A DNA stretch of 64,000 nucleotides from Coprinellus micaceus (lineage: Eukaryota > Basidiomycota > Agaricomycetes > Agaricales > Psathyrellaceae). This document shows, one piece after another, positions 46,356 through 62,299 of this stretch. The position numbers were made by a program, and so were the translations under genes. How positions within the stretch are numbered: position 1 is the stretch's first letter; every line of letters begins with the position of its first letter. The stretch spans positions 1,860,001 to 1,924,000 of the forward strand of contig OX596336.1 in NCBI GenBank assembly GCA_951394405.1, written 5' to 3'. A model generated the notes under the pieces. That model was given only the letters and a program-made list of their open reading frames with translations. It was not told the DNA's origin and did not search any database.

Positions 46356-49300
46356 TTATGAGGCATTGGAGGCGGCCGAGACGTCGAGACCAAGTGGGAG
46401 CATCTGGTGGTCCTTCATGACATCGCGGTCCCATGAGGTAGTTATCAACTCCAGGAAAGGATCAGACGGGGACTGTAGACCATAAGATAGATCAACTAAC
46501 CTGTTGGGACGCCTCCATCAAGGAGACTAGGTTCATGTGGTCGGGTATATTACCGAGGTTCTAAGAGAAAATGTGATTAATTCGAATCTACGCCCGAGGA
46601 GAGTGAGCCTGTGTACCAAATTGTGCTCGTCCAGATCTCGAATGTGCAACTTCAAGTCCAAAGGTACTTGCGAAGGGAGGACGAGTACGTGGACAGTCGG
46701 TGTATACGGTCTCTGCGGTGAGACCGCCGTCGCATATTTCTACAACGCCGTCAGCCTTGGCATCTCTACAAAAGTAATTGTCAACCCCACCTTTGCAACC
46801 TCCAGCGCCAACTGAATATCCTGTCTTTGTCCACGAGCATTCGGCCCAACAATCACAAAAAGCTCCCAAACGCAATTCACAACATACACAGACTGCGCGG
46901 GATTCGCTTCGTCTGACCAAAACTCCACTGCGGCCAAGGCGTTCGCCCGTTTCTGCGATTCCACCCTCCAAATACTCGGCTGAATATCCGTTACCGATAA
47001 CCTCCTCCATTTCCAGTAATCAGCGTCGGCGAAGGGCGCATCGCCCAAAACCATCCAGAACATCTCGTTGTCGTCGTTCTCGCCTTGAGTGAGTTCGACG
47101 ATCTCGGAGTCCCCGGCGATGGTGCTGGCGTATTGGATAGCTGCTAGGCGTTCCTGGTCGATGGAGCCGACGCCGTGCCAGACGTAGACTGTGCCAAGGA
47201 GGGAAAGGCAGTAGCTGAAGGCGGAACAGAGGTTCTTGACATTCTGAGGAGCACGTCATTGGGCTAGGTAAGGAAGAGTAAAGTAGATATAGAACTTACC
47301 AGATCGTGCTCGTCAATGAAAACGACGTCGTTCGCAGCACGAACAAGGTGCATTGCCGTGTTTTCTGCTGTCCAAAAGGCTCTTGTTCCCTGGGGAATGG
47401 ATGTCAGTGATGATGGACCTGGAAGCACAGACCACTTACCTGTCGAATAGCGAGGCGACCCCCGAGCAATTTTACGAGGTGGGACGGTTCGGCACATTGC
47501 CTAACAATGGCCGGAACCGTTCCGTATCTCCTCGCAAGGTCATGCAACTTCCTTTCTTCCGCCTCTCCGAACTGGGACTGCTTTCCGAGCCATCCCCACA
47601 CAAAGGTATCCACCAGCCCGCTCGATGCCACTTTGAACCGATGAATGATGGCCAGGACTTCAGACTCATAGAATACGTTCTCGTCCTTGGTCAGAGTGGC
47701 ACCATTCGACCCGACGACGCTGATGACTTCGACTGAGATGGTTCGGGCGTCATGAGGGACGGGAGAGGTGCTTGTCGTCGGTCGGTTGAACATGACAGAT
47801 ACATCGACGGCTGGTAGAGGTGGGTCATCGTGCACTGATTCGTAGAGTGAAGTGTCAGCACTGCTTCGTTGGCCGAACGCCTTCTTGTTCGGGGAGGGGA
47901 GGGGAACAAGGAGACGATGAGCGATCGACTCACCAATTCTCACAAGGCCTTTGTGATCTTCTTCGGGAGGGCTAGCGAGTGGTACGGGGGTGCTCTCCAC
48001 AATGGGTTGCATGGCGCCCACGCCGGCTGACCGCCCATCCGACCTTGAGAGTGTATTGGCTGGAGATTGTGCCGGAGTCGCCTCTTCCTTGAGAGGCGGA
48101 AGAGCGATGAAAGAGTCATAACTCGATTTCCGCTTCTCAGTTGTTCCAGGGGATAGACCCTGTCTGGGAGAGGGACCTCGTAGGTCTTGTCGGCCCGAGC
48201 TCATTGGCGTATCCACCTGAGGCGAGGGAGGGGCTATCGGGGATGCAACCGGGCTGGCATCCTTGCTAGCAGCGTGCTCGCTCATCGCTTGAGCCACCTC
48301 CATCACGGTCGCCCTGGATCCAGAACTCGGGATCCGCACATGGCCAGTAGACGGTGAGGGTGGCTGCTTGTACTCTACGGTTGGGCTCCTCGGGGTCGGA
48401 GGAGGAAGACCCCTCTCCCAAGAGTCGGCCCGCTTGGAGGTGGTAGCCCTGGGGACGTCCTTCACAATTCCAGGGAGGGCACGCCTGATCCCTGTATAAG
48501 GTTTCCTTTCTCTCGGCGCCTCGCTTGTCCCTGTGGAAAGTTGCGGTGTGACCTTTGGAAGGATTGGGCCTGCCCCCATCCACTGCTCAGTCAGTCGGCC
48601 AATCTTGGAATTGGACCGATTCAACGCCACAAGGGTAGGTCGGTTGTCGGCCGTGGCGTCCTTTTCCTCGATCCCCGTCGACGCCGGCTCCTCAACGATG
48701 GCGTTCGTCTCCCGGAGAACCGAGGTGACTTTCTGGCTTGGCTGGTGCGACTGGCTCCCTGACGTCTTCCTCGGCTTCCTCGCTCGATCCTTGGTCGGCT
48801 GTCGTCATAAAGACCCATGCATCCACAACGTGCATTCATAAATAATGGTCGTCATATATTGTGTCGCGAGGAGTACACGTAGAAACAGAAAAGAGGAGAG
48901 TCCGTGAGCAGGCAACTCTATGCACTGATTATCACCGAATTTAACGCACATGGATCAACGGTTTCCCAGCCGGTGCAGGGAGTTCCGAAGTTCGACTGTG
49001 GCTGGATGATGCTTGGACGGGCCCTCGAGATGATGGGCGCTTGACGCCAAGTTCATCGACCACGGACTCGGCGGTTCCCCTCTGAACGAACATCGTGGTC
49101 GCAGATCCAAGACTTCCACTGCCGGTGCCCATCTTCTCCATCATCTTGGCCGTCGTCCTAGGCGACAAAGGCTCTTCAGATGGGAGAGTAGCAGGGGACT
49201 TGGCTGTCCTGAGGTATGAAGGGGCTGGATTGGGAGTGTTCTGAGCGGAACGGGCTGGGGTCACCTGAGGATCGGCGGTGGCTCGACGAACGGGAGTGCC

Positions 49301-51310
49301 GAAGTTGGACCTCACAGGAGAGACAGGAGTCGGCGACGCGATAGTCTGATTTTGCTGAGGGTGCCATCTATCCAAGACCGAGCCCTTCTTTGCTGAACGC
49401 GGCTTCTCTGCCGGAGATGCAGTCGTGGAGGAGGGAGCGGAATTGGTTCCTATATCTAGACTTGCTTTGACGACGCTCTGAACGAATCCACGCCCTTGCA
49501 ATCTACTGATGCTCGGGGTAACATCCTTCGGGGGGCCTGCCTTCTGGAACGCAGGAGATGCAACAGCGGAGGGCGCTATCTTTGGAAGATTGGAAGGTGT
49601 ACGTGGTTCAGGCTGAATGGGCCTAGCGAGCATAGGTGTGGGCATGACGGACTTGGTCGTAGGCTGCGAAGCGACGGGTCCCTTGGGTAGGAACATTTGG
49701 GTGGGTGCGGAGGGTGTGGAGGGCGTGGATATGGTACGTTCGCGCGTAGATGGCGAAGATAGGTAGCTCTGGGGCCTTGGGGCCGCTGAAAAAGGCGCTT
49801 TGGCTGAGATGGAAGGCGATGCCGTCGCACGGGCCTCCACTGGGGTCTTTGGGCGAGTGATTGACCGGTCTCCGCCCCCGCTCCTCTGTGGTGACGGAGG
49901 TCGGTCATTCAGGCGGCTCCATGACTTCTGCGACCGGAGATCCGGGGTGGACTTGTTTGTGTTGTACAAGGAATGTCTACCGGAGGGCTTTTGCGGGGAT
50001 GGGGTGCGCTCAACTTTCTGAGGAGTTGAGGGAGATGGAACAGGACGAGGGATCGAGCTAGACGATGTGGATTTCGATATACTAGCAGGTCGCTCGAAGC
50101 TCTTCTGGGATTTCAATCCTCCAGCGGGTCGCTCGAAACTCTTCTGGGGTTTTAACCCGCCAGTTGGCCGTTCAAAGCTCTTTTGGGGCGTCAGCATACT
50201 AGTTGGCCTCTCAAAGCTCTTCTGGGACTTCAATGCTGGCCGGGCATTGGGACTCGAGGAAGGCCGATAACGTTCTGCATCCTCGCTCCCATAGTCGCGG
50301 CCGGTATTCTTTTCGAAGCTCTTCTGAGGGCGCAACGTAGATGAAGGTGAAGGAATTAAGGAATGTCGATACCGTTCGGTATCCCCTGAGCCAACACTCC
50401 GGACGCTCCCCCTATCGAAGCTCTTCTGTGCACGTAACGTGGAGCCTGGGCTTCCCGACGGTCGGTAACGTTCCGCGTCCTCCGTGCCAACGATCGAACG
50501 AGGCGTAGGCGAAGTCGACTTGCGTCGGTGTTCGTCAGGCTGCCGCAGGTAGCTGCTCCTGGCCGCCGCGTCATCCGATGTCTTTCCTCCACTCCCCAGA
50601 GCCGACGCAACCGCTCTCAGATCTGAAATGGCCTTGCGATTATCGGGACTGGGTCGAGGGAGGCCGCTACCGCTTCCACCGAGATCCTTCTTCGATACCA
50701 TCCCTGGCATGGCGATGCCTCCCTTGCCAAAAATATGGTGCGGCGTGCTCGTATCTGGTTGGTTGAACTGTGTTGGGTCGTGTGCATCCTGCTGAGCAGC
50801 GTGCTTGTTCAGCCGAGGTCCAGTTGCACGCCCTCCTATGAAAGAGGCCAAAGAGACACCGTCGGATCGGCCTGTCGAAGGGGAATCGGGGACGTGGACC
50901 GAGTTCTGCCCCATGATCCTGCGCAGTGCCTCATTCTGGTGGCCATATCGCTCTGCAGCGTCGCGAGGGCGATCGGATGACGATGAACCCTTTGGAGAGC
51001 TTGGGATGTTAAGCTGTTCTACAGCTCGAGCTTTCAAAGGTCAAGAGACATGTAAATTGCAGCCCAACAATGCAGAGCGAAGGGACATACATAATTCGGC
51101 ACTGTCAGCAGTACGACCTCCCCTACTCCTTCTCAAGCGAGCCTGACGAGCCGCTGTGATCTCTTCTTCCAATCGACGCTGCTCTGTCTCTTCATCCGCA
51201 TCGACTTGTCGCTGCATGGCCTTGATCTTGCTCGTCCACTCTGCCAGGCCGGACTCTGGCTTTGGATAGTCAACTACCGAGGTCCTTCGGTTATTCCCAT
51301 ACGAATCCAT
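46356..51310 (-). CDS. DUF4045/gelsolin-repeat protein with QKSFERP tandem repeats
   Basis: N-terminus MDSYGNNRRTSVVDYPKP is followed by an Arg/Glu helix. A disordered region of about 1100 residues, rich in Ser/Pro, includes tandem QKSFERP repeats (about 50085-50480) and many PTP/SP sites. The C-terminal third is gelsolin-like: NVFYESEVLAIIHRFK, FVWGWLGKQS, then NVVFIDEHDL-type strands and VYVWHGVGSIDQERLAAI. The end is WDRDVMKDHQMLPLGLDV with a stop at 46356. Fungal proteins of this layout (annotated DUF4045 plus gelsolin repeats) may bind actin; the actin role is inference. Start chosen at the first in-frame ATG. At least seven introns are present in the C-terminal third. Confidence 0.85.
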
Positions 51311-51705
51311 GCTCGTTCAAAGTTGGGTATTAGAGCGGCGAGGAGCCTAGGTATCAGAAAGAGAATCCCAAAACAAACAGAATGAGATGGAGGGAATCAA
51401 CCCTCCTTCCATGTTCGACGTTCAACCACTCGGCGTCTGAATCCCTACCCTACACGTGATCGATCCAAGCTCAAGCCTCGAGGCAAGCCAAAAGTCGAAG
51501 GGCGCAACATTTGGACATCTCGTTCACCCTTCTAGCTCGGTGATCTCAAAACCTTCGAATACCGCCCATCCGGGGTACGGGCGTCTATTCTACTATAATT
51601 AAAGAGCGTCAACAAATGTCTGTATGTGACATGGTCCATAAGCTACAAGGGATAAACCAGCATCTACGCCTCTCGGTATTACGGGGTATGGTCGCCGTCC
51701 AAGCC
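51311..51705. other. Gelsolin-like gene 5' region; tRNA-like fragment
   Basis: Gap between two minus-strand genes. At about 51385-51440 the minus strand contains an A-box-like GCCGAGTGG and, 27 bp later, a hairpin GGAGGG/CCCTCC with a B-box-like core lacking one base. The flanks do not form an acceptor stem, so I do not call a tRNA. Confidence 0.35.
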
Positions 51706-52665
51706 TCAGGCCAAGACCATGAAAAGAGCCGAAGAGACGACGCTTGAGAAGGTGACAAAAGCACCAGAGGACAAGGTCAAAGCCCCGTTGCCTCCAGAAG
51801 AACCAGTCGTGCCCTGCACGGTGCTCACAGCACTCTGGGTGATGCCTGAAGGCGTTGATCCATCTGCGCGAGTCGGAAAGTTGATCAGATGTTGCTACAT
51901 GGGAAGCATGTTTTCTGCGCGCAGAACTCACCAATGAATGATGCACCGCACTCTTGCGTGATACTGGATTCGTCCACGAGGCTGGCAGCTGAAGGGATAT
52001 CCTTCTTGATGATGTTGTAGGCCTCCTTCACGCAGTTGGTGCAAGTAACGTTGGACGACAGGGAAGTGGGAGGGTTGAGGATCAAGGCGGCGATGGTGTC
52101 CAGACTGAGGGTTTGTCCGACATCTGTTTCAAAGGCTTGGAGCTCCTTGGTAACGCAGAAGGAGGAGCCACTAGGAGATACGTCAGTAAAACAAAGGGAA
52201 TTGGATCGACGGGGTTGACGACATACTCTTTCAAGCAGGCGATGCTCCTTACGGTCGGGTAATACTGCTGGATCAACGCCGAGATTTGTGCGTTATTCTC
52301 AGCAGAAACTCCTTCAGTAGACAACTCCGTCGAACAACCAGCAGTCACGTTGGATACGACTGAGGTAATGGTTGCATTGCTGCAGGCAGGCGCAGCGCAA
52401 AGGCCGGTCAACCAATTGTCAATGGCTGGGGTGATCGCTGTCGAAGAGTTCCCAGAGATGAGGGAAACCAAGGCCACGGGGTTGAGGCATGCAGCAACGT
52501 CGGAATTGAGGGCAATGGACTTTAGGGTGTTGGTGCAAGTCTCGGAGATGGTTGGAAGCCTGTGCGTAGATCAGTCATTGACAACTGGGGCTAGTTCGAA
52601 GGTAGGGCTTACGTCTGTGCGGAGGCGTATGCAGCCAGTGCAATGAGAGGAAGAGTGCGCAACAT
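51706..52665 (-). CDS. Secreted GPI-anchored Cys-containing protein (DUF7729-like, tentative)
   Basis: Signal peptide MLRTLPLIALAAYASAQ, then an ordered region with spaced cysteines (SETCTNTLKSIA, AACLNPVALVSLI, LCAAPACSNATI, VTAGCSTEL, SIACLKE). A second cysteine block (TNCVKEAYNII, QECGASFIG) and several N-glycosylation sites (NGSS-like NSS, NVT) follow. The C-terminus is a Ser/Thr/Gly linker followed by a hydrophobic tail (VVSSALFMVLA), the layout of a GPI-anchor signal. The family resembles fungal surface proteins I recall as DUF7729; that name is from memory and unchecked. Function unknown, probably cell surface. About four exons; the start lies 656 bp from the divergent RPS5 start. Confidence 0.8.
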
Positions 52666-53321
52666 TGTAGCTGAGACGAAATGAGGGGAAAGGAGAAATA
52701 TATTGTGCCGCAGCAACCAGGCAACGGCCTATATATACAGTGAGAGTGGGCGCTGCCCTGCTGTTGCCGCCGAGCCGTGCCATGCGGCTTTGTGATATTG
52801 GAAGACATTCCATTTTAGGGACAACTTTACGGGCAAAGCGGTGTACGTTGACCGCATCTCCCTGGAATGTAAGGCTTGGGCGGAAACTGAAGGCCGTGAA
52901 GTAGCCTGGCCTGTGCCACATTGCCCTGGTGACCCTGGACGGAGAAGAGAGAATGTCTTAGAAGTCAAGGAAGGTGGGGCTTGGGCGCTGCAGTGCAAAA
53001 GGCACCGGATCAAGTGTTTCAGCGACATAACGTATTCCCTTGGATTGTTGAAGCGTGAGTGAACGCTAACAGGCTCGTCACGGCTGGAGGGTTGCTCGGG
53101 CTGGGTGTGCGGTGAAGCTGTGGAAGGACCATGCGTGCAGAGAAGGAGAAACGTCGGGGACAGAGAAAAGACGGGCGCTTGTTTTGCCGAGAGCGGCAAG
53201 TGCTGTACAGTTGATCGGGAAGTGCCGGCGAGTGTTGAACCTTGTCTCTGTGTATTAGCAACAAGGCCAAACAGGGCTGGAGGCATCGTCGCGGTCGATC
53301 GTGTTCCCCTCATCAAGCAAA
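52666..53321. promoter_or_regulatory. Divergent promoter region, GPI protein / RPS5
   Basis: Contains both promoters. A TATA-like tatatatac lies at 52732-52740, about 70 bp upstream of the GPI-protein start (on its strand GTATATATA). No ribosomal-protein promoter motif was recognised with confidence. Confidence 0.5.
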
Positions 53322-56639
<3,318 letters not shown>

Positions 56640-58566
56640 CTATCGATTTCCATGGGATGAGTTGGAGTGGTGATACGAGTTTGAGGGCGCATATTTGTGA
56701 CTGGAGGATGATGAGCTGGGGGGTCTGTGCGACGGTGGCGGACCCTCGGTGGCTCCCTCTGGTTGGGGCTTGGGAACGACGCCGTCCAAGCCTTGGTAAC
56801 CGTACGCCTTCCCGAACTCCTTGACCATGGACTTGCCCATGAGGCATACCCAACCCAAGCCCTCCCCCGTAACCAGCTGACCAGGCCAAAATAGCTCCCC
56901 TTCTTCGTCGTCGAAATCAGGCTCATGTTCCTCCGCCGATGACAGGGTACTGTGCATCATCCTGTTGAAGGTGTTGGGAAAGCAACGCATCATAATCGGG
57001 AGATTGAGAGAAGCCTGAGAGGCTCTCATGCAATAGCAAGAGGCGTGGTAACCCGAGACGAAATCTTCGACGTTCTTTGCTAGGGTCGGGGTTATGGGTT
57101 CCCGTACATCCTTCATGGCCTTCCCGACCTCGGGGGGTATGGGAATAGCGTTGTTGGTATATTGCCTAGGGAGAAGCGGGACGGGAACCGGTGATGGCCC
57201 AGATCTGACCTGAGGTGGAGGTCGGGCTGTTTGGGCATTCGCGGGGTGCCGTGAACTAGAAGTGCTGTTGGGGGTACCGTTGTCCTTGTGTGTCGGAGTG
57301 GAATTGGCACTGTTCGTGGGGGCAATGCTAGCGGGTGAGGGGAGCATGGTAGGGGTTCCCCCCGAAGTCGGATTGAGCGACGTAGAGAGACATCCCATGG
57401 AGGCTTCAGCCTTGTCCGCGGCGTCCTGGATGCTGGATTTCACGCTACTCATGACATGCTTCAGATCACACTCTAGGTGATCCCTGATGGTGTACATGAG
57501 TTTGCGGCCATGAATGAACGCCTCGATCATCCAGCTGTATGATCCATGAAACACAAGTTCGTGAATGGGGACAGAGCACTTACATCAGACCAACGAATCC
57601 CTTCTCCGCTTCGCTGAACCCCCTGTCCTCCCACTTTTGTTTGCACCATATGAGAAATGCCTCGATAGTTGACCATGTCTCCTTGTTGCAGGCTTTACGG
57701 CCATAGTCCTTATTCCAAATAGAATAAGTGAAGCATATCAGGGCGTCAACAAGCTCCAGCCGAGCGATTAAGCCACCATGCTGGTGATATGGTGAATCGA
57801 GGGGTGGTGGATCCGCCAATGGTCGGTACTCGCGATGTGTCGGGGAATAAGTCGACCAGAATCGAGCGTCGCCAGAATATTTCAGCTTTCGGCCCTGGGC
57901 ATGATATATGTCGTGCAGGCCGTCGAAATGACGTACCCCGAGCCTTCCTCGCTTAGGACGGCGGACAGGGAGGCTGGGAATCGATTTTGGTGGAGTAGGT
58001 ATTGACGGGACCTGCACCGGGGCGACCGCTTCCTCTCTGACTTCACCCTCCTCGGGCTCCTGTCGGTGAGTGAACACGGGCAGAGGATTTGATGCCGAAG
58101 TCGGCTGGGAAGAGGCCGATGGTGTATTCGGAGGCTGATGGCTATGTGGCGGCTGGTGTGTATGGTGCAACTGGTACTGCTGCGATTGGGTATGCCGCCT
58201 GTCCACCATAGAGGACGTCCTGGGACGCTTTGCAGGAGATACCGCCGAGTCTGGATCGGTCGTCGAATCTGATTTCCGTTTGTGGCCGAGGATGGGAGAG
58301 GGTGGAGGCGATGTGGGGCGGCCTGGGGGAGGTAGGGGGGGCGGCATTGTGTCGAGGACCTGTTGGGCAGCAATGTCAGCAACGTACTCGAAGATACCGA
58401 GGGTAGCGGGAATGACCTCGAGGTGTTTGAGGAGTTGCTCGCGGGTCCATCTCCTGGAGCGGGGTTAGAGGGCGTCGTAATGAGCATGGGGGTTCGCTCA
58501 CCGTTGTTTGGGCCTCGGGGCTGTCGCGGACGATGAGGGGAGGGCACCTGACGGCGACTGGCGCAT
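56640..58566 (-). CDS. Proline/serine-rich hypothetical protein with conserved helical core
   Basis: Three exons in phase (58566-58502, 58453-57584, 57534-56640) give 609 residues. The start is MRQSPSGALPSSS, followed by RWTREQLLKHLEVIPATLGI. A disordered Pro/His/Gln-rich stretch contains a basic cluster (KRPRTSS, KRGRLG) that may be a nuclear signal. A helical core follows: FDGLHDIYHAQGRKLKYSGD, LIARLELVDALICFTYSIW, YGRKACNKETWSTIEAFLIW, ending WMIEAFIHGRKLMYTI. The C-terminal third is again Ser/Pro-rich with an acidic run (DFDDEEGELFWPGQLV). I do not recognise a named family. The conserved-looking core and basic clusters suggest a nuclear regulator, which is speculation. Confidence 0.85.
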
Positions 58567-61500
58567 GTTCGGAGGGTGGTAATGGTGGGGGGAGGACAAG
58601 GTCGAGAGCCCAACAATCGACTGGGAAGGGCTTGTCACACTCACAAATCACGGAAGTTCCCAAATGCGAAGTCACGTTGCTACTACACCCCGACAATTAA
58701 ATATTAACTTGAAAGGGTTAACCTAATCGTTTCAAGTACTCTCCTTGTCTCTCGCATCACACACCTGTCCTCCGTATATTCAGAGCTAGTCTGGTATGCA
58801 GTCCACTCCACTCCCTCCTGAGTTGCGGATGTCCGAAAATGTCCCGTAAGTCCCCTGGCACAATAACCTCTGCAATAATTGTAACGGACTATTGTGATAC
58901 CTATGGTCTAGGCGGGGTGCGTGCTCAGGCACCGCGGTTACCCAGAACTGCAACATAGCATCATTTGTATCCCCTGCTCCTTAAATTCCGCCGATACCTT
59001 GCTAGGTCTTCAGACGAAATACAACACCTGGGACCCATCGTCCCTTGTGCCTCGCAGTCCTTGGTATTTCGGTGCGCGGATCCCCTACAATATAAACGGT
59101 AGGTGGAGAAAAGGGGTGCCCTCGCTGGGCACTCGGTCATCTGCATCTGGTCTGGACGTCGACGCCATATCTGGACAGACTTCCACAAGAAACGGCATAT
59201 AGATCCGATTTCCCGCTACTCCGGGTTCTCCTCCCCTCCCCCTTTCTGTCCTGCCGCTCCTCCTGGAGCGTTTCCTTCAACATGCGTTAGCTGTCGCGAC
59301 CTCGTTGTTCGAGACTTGAATGCGCAGAAAAAATATTTTCTGACGAGAATCATCTCCCCGAGCATCGCCAGAACGCAGAACGGTTTCGTACCCATCAGCA
59401 ACTCCCGTTCTACTTGAACACACCCACAGTAATCTCATCAGGCGCGCCTAAAAGCTTCCGCTCGGTGGTTGGGATCTTTAACCACCGCCCATCTGACCCA
59501 ACGGGCAACTTTGTATCGTTCTTCCTTCCTCAGTCTTCTGGCCATCTCAGGGAGTTTTTTGCGACGATTAGTCGCACCCCGACATGCTGGACTATTCGGT
59601 CATGGGGTGTTCGAAAGCACCCTCTCCCGCCGCATACCTGCTTCTCAGTTCCGTGCCTGGGAAATCATTGTATGTAACACGGTTTCTGGGAAGTCCTCTC
59701 GTCTCACTTCCTGGTGGGGAATCAGAACAAGGGGCATCGCCTCCAAGTAGGTATTGACGGGATTTCCTACATCTACTCGAGACGGGTACCCACGCCGTTA
59801 CAAAGTTACGGGCGACTTACCGGAGCTCCAGGAGAAGCGGTAGCGGTACTAGCCTGTAGTAACGGCCACCGTTCGTTGCGTCCGTTTGGGTGGCTGTGGA
59901 CGATTGCTCGACGACGGGAACCCTGTTTAGCGGTTTAGCGTTTGGCTAGACACCGTCGAGATGGACACTCGGGGGTGCCGGCAGGGCTACTCCCTTCGCG
60001 TTCTGGCCTACTTCGAGAGCGTATTCTTTGTCTGGAGTCTGTCCGAGGTAAGTCTGAACGTGCTTCGCAGCCTCGGTTGCAAAGTGACATGCGAGGGATT
60101 GTCGACGCTACAGCGTTATCATACGTATTTCGAACGTTCCACGCGAAGTAGGACAGATAGCGATGTCGCCACCTCGTTCTTCTGGGCGTGAACTGCCTGC
60201 TAACCGAGCACACGTTGTGAAATCCGGCAATCCTTGCATATATACGCGGCTCCGCCCAAGACAGAACGAACGGACTTGAATGCGATAGTGCGAACATGCT
60301 TCGAAGCACTTATATGCCATGCTTTGTCAATCTTTACGAGACGTCTCGAGATGATTGGAAATCCGCATATGTTACCAGGTGAAGAAGCCACCCTTCCTCC
60401 TGTCGCCGTGCGGCATACACCCGTTCGAGTCCGGACAGGAGAAGTCTCGCCTGGGGGGGAGGACTAGTTAACTCCACCAGGACGAAACACACGGAGACCA
60501 CTATTGTTGAGTCACTGCTAATGTGAATTACTCTGTTTACTCAACCGAGGTAAGGATAGCGACACGTACACCGCCAAATCGCGTCATACCCACCGTCTGA
60601 GCTAACTCTACCGTCGGCATCCTCGACTTACAGCATAACGGCTCGAATTTTACAAAGCCGCTCACCACTACGAGAGAAATAGTACCACTGTCCCTACCAG
60701 AACCACCCCCTTCTTCGAAGGACGGGTCCCCATTCCAAAATGAATTCAGTTCCAACAGATCCGTCGACGAGCATTTGACAGGCACTCTGTAACGCCCATC
60801 ATGACCTTCTCTCTCGGTTGACCTCTTCAACCGTCATTTCTCCGGGATAATTTCATTGAAGCCCCACCTTCTCCCTCTCTCGACCCCACACGGTGCACCT
60901 GTTCTTCTCCGTTCCCATCGTCTTGAAAAGCTCGGGACAGAATCCGATCGCCTAGGGACGAGGATCCGATTGAAATGATACATGACATAGAACGTGAAGG
61001 GATCTGCGGCGCCGCCTTCGGCGCCTATCTCTATCAAACATCTCCGACGCTTCCTCCCATATCACTTGAAAAGTTGAAACCGACCACCGCTTGCCCGGGC
61101 CCTGGGTCTCCCCTCCGGCGCTTCAGTTCCAGCTGTCTACTCAAGTCCTTCCGTTCCTCCTATCTGTCCACTGCTGATGGTAAATTTGGACTTGTGGTGC
61201 CACCATGCGATGGTCCTGGTATGCGGTCTTGGCGCGGCGGAAGGGCAATCCCGCCGATGGACGGATACTAATCTCCATCCCTCTTCGCCCCTTCTTCTAT
61301 CACCAGGATTAACTCTCGATATAGCTGATGAAAGCCAGTCAGCGGAACGCGAGTCAAATTTCTGATGATCCGTGACTCCACAGAAGCTTCGGTGCAGTGA
61401 ATCGGGTCGAGAGTGCACAGCGTGACTGTGCCTTCATATACACTGCACCGGTTGGCTTCCGATGACCTCGCCTCTTAGCATATGGGGAGAGGCTGGCCTA

Positions 61501-62299
61501 AAATCTTGGCGAAAGGTTCCTCTGACTGTGTACCTAAGCAAAATATGAGCGAATAGCCAGAATCTCTAAGGCTGGTGAGCAAAGCCGAGAAATCAAGCAC
61601 GGGGTGAGATAACGTGAAGCGCCGGGAATATCATACTTGTTTGCAGAGCACTAGCATCGGATCTCGTTCCGCGTCTCAGTATGTCCCAGGGTGTTTCCAT
61701 TGATTCCAGAGCTGTGTGTCATTCTGTGCGAGGAGTGGTGCAGTCTACATTTTAGAGGCATTCCCCTGGCACAAGTTCTCCATGAATATATTATCCTGTG
61801 CAAGGGGGTTAGTGTCCCCATGTGGCCCGGCCACGTTCCCCGACAAATTAATAAGTTCATCTCGGGAAACATACTATAAACTGCTGCGAACCTCACACCT
61901 GGACTGCCACGATTTCTCCGACCATCCTGATAACGCAATACCTGACGCAATCTGTCCTCGTTCGTAGCACAGGAGACATTTCCACTATATCGCGTCACCC
62001 CGCTTCCTCCTACAAAACAAGCGCCCGGGGGTCAATTGCGAACCCTGATCCGCGTGTGACAAGAAACAGGGGTAAGCATCGCGGGAGGCCATGCTAAGCG
62101 CCCAGCCAAACACGACCAAAGCGTCATCGGGCGCTTAATGCAGGGTCCAGAAATGAGCGCGCATCAAACTTGAAAGCGTGCCCGGCCTTGCCACTCATGT
62201 GAGGTTCCCCACGTACGCGGGAGCCGGTAATTCATACCGGGATGACAAGGAAGCAGCGCCCATCATACATGGCCTTCCAAACCCTGGCAATATGTATCG
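58567..62299. other. Gene-poor region, left part
   Basis: Up to about 58800 this is the promoter side of the hypothetical protein. Beyond it, open frames are short, shared by both strands and lack motifs. No long terminal repeat, transposase or reverse transcriptase signature was seen, and no direct repeat was obvious by eye. Confidence 0.45.

Noticed and set aside
51380..51450. tRNA on the minus strand (A-box and B-box-like pieces)
   Set aside because: No pairing acceptor stem, B-box core lacks one base, and no anticodon stem can be drawn; at best a tRNA-derived fragment.
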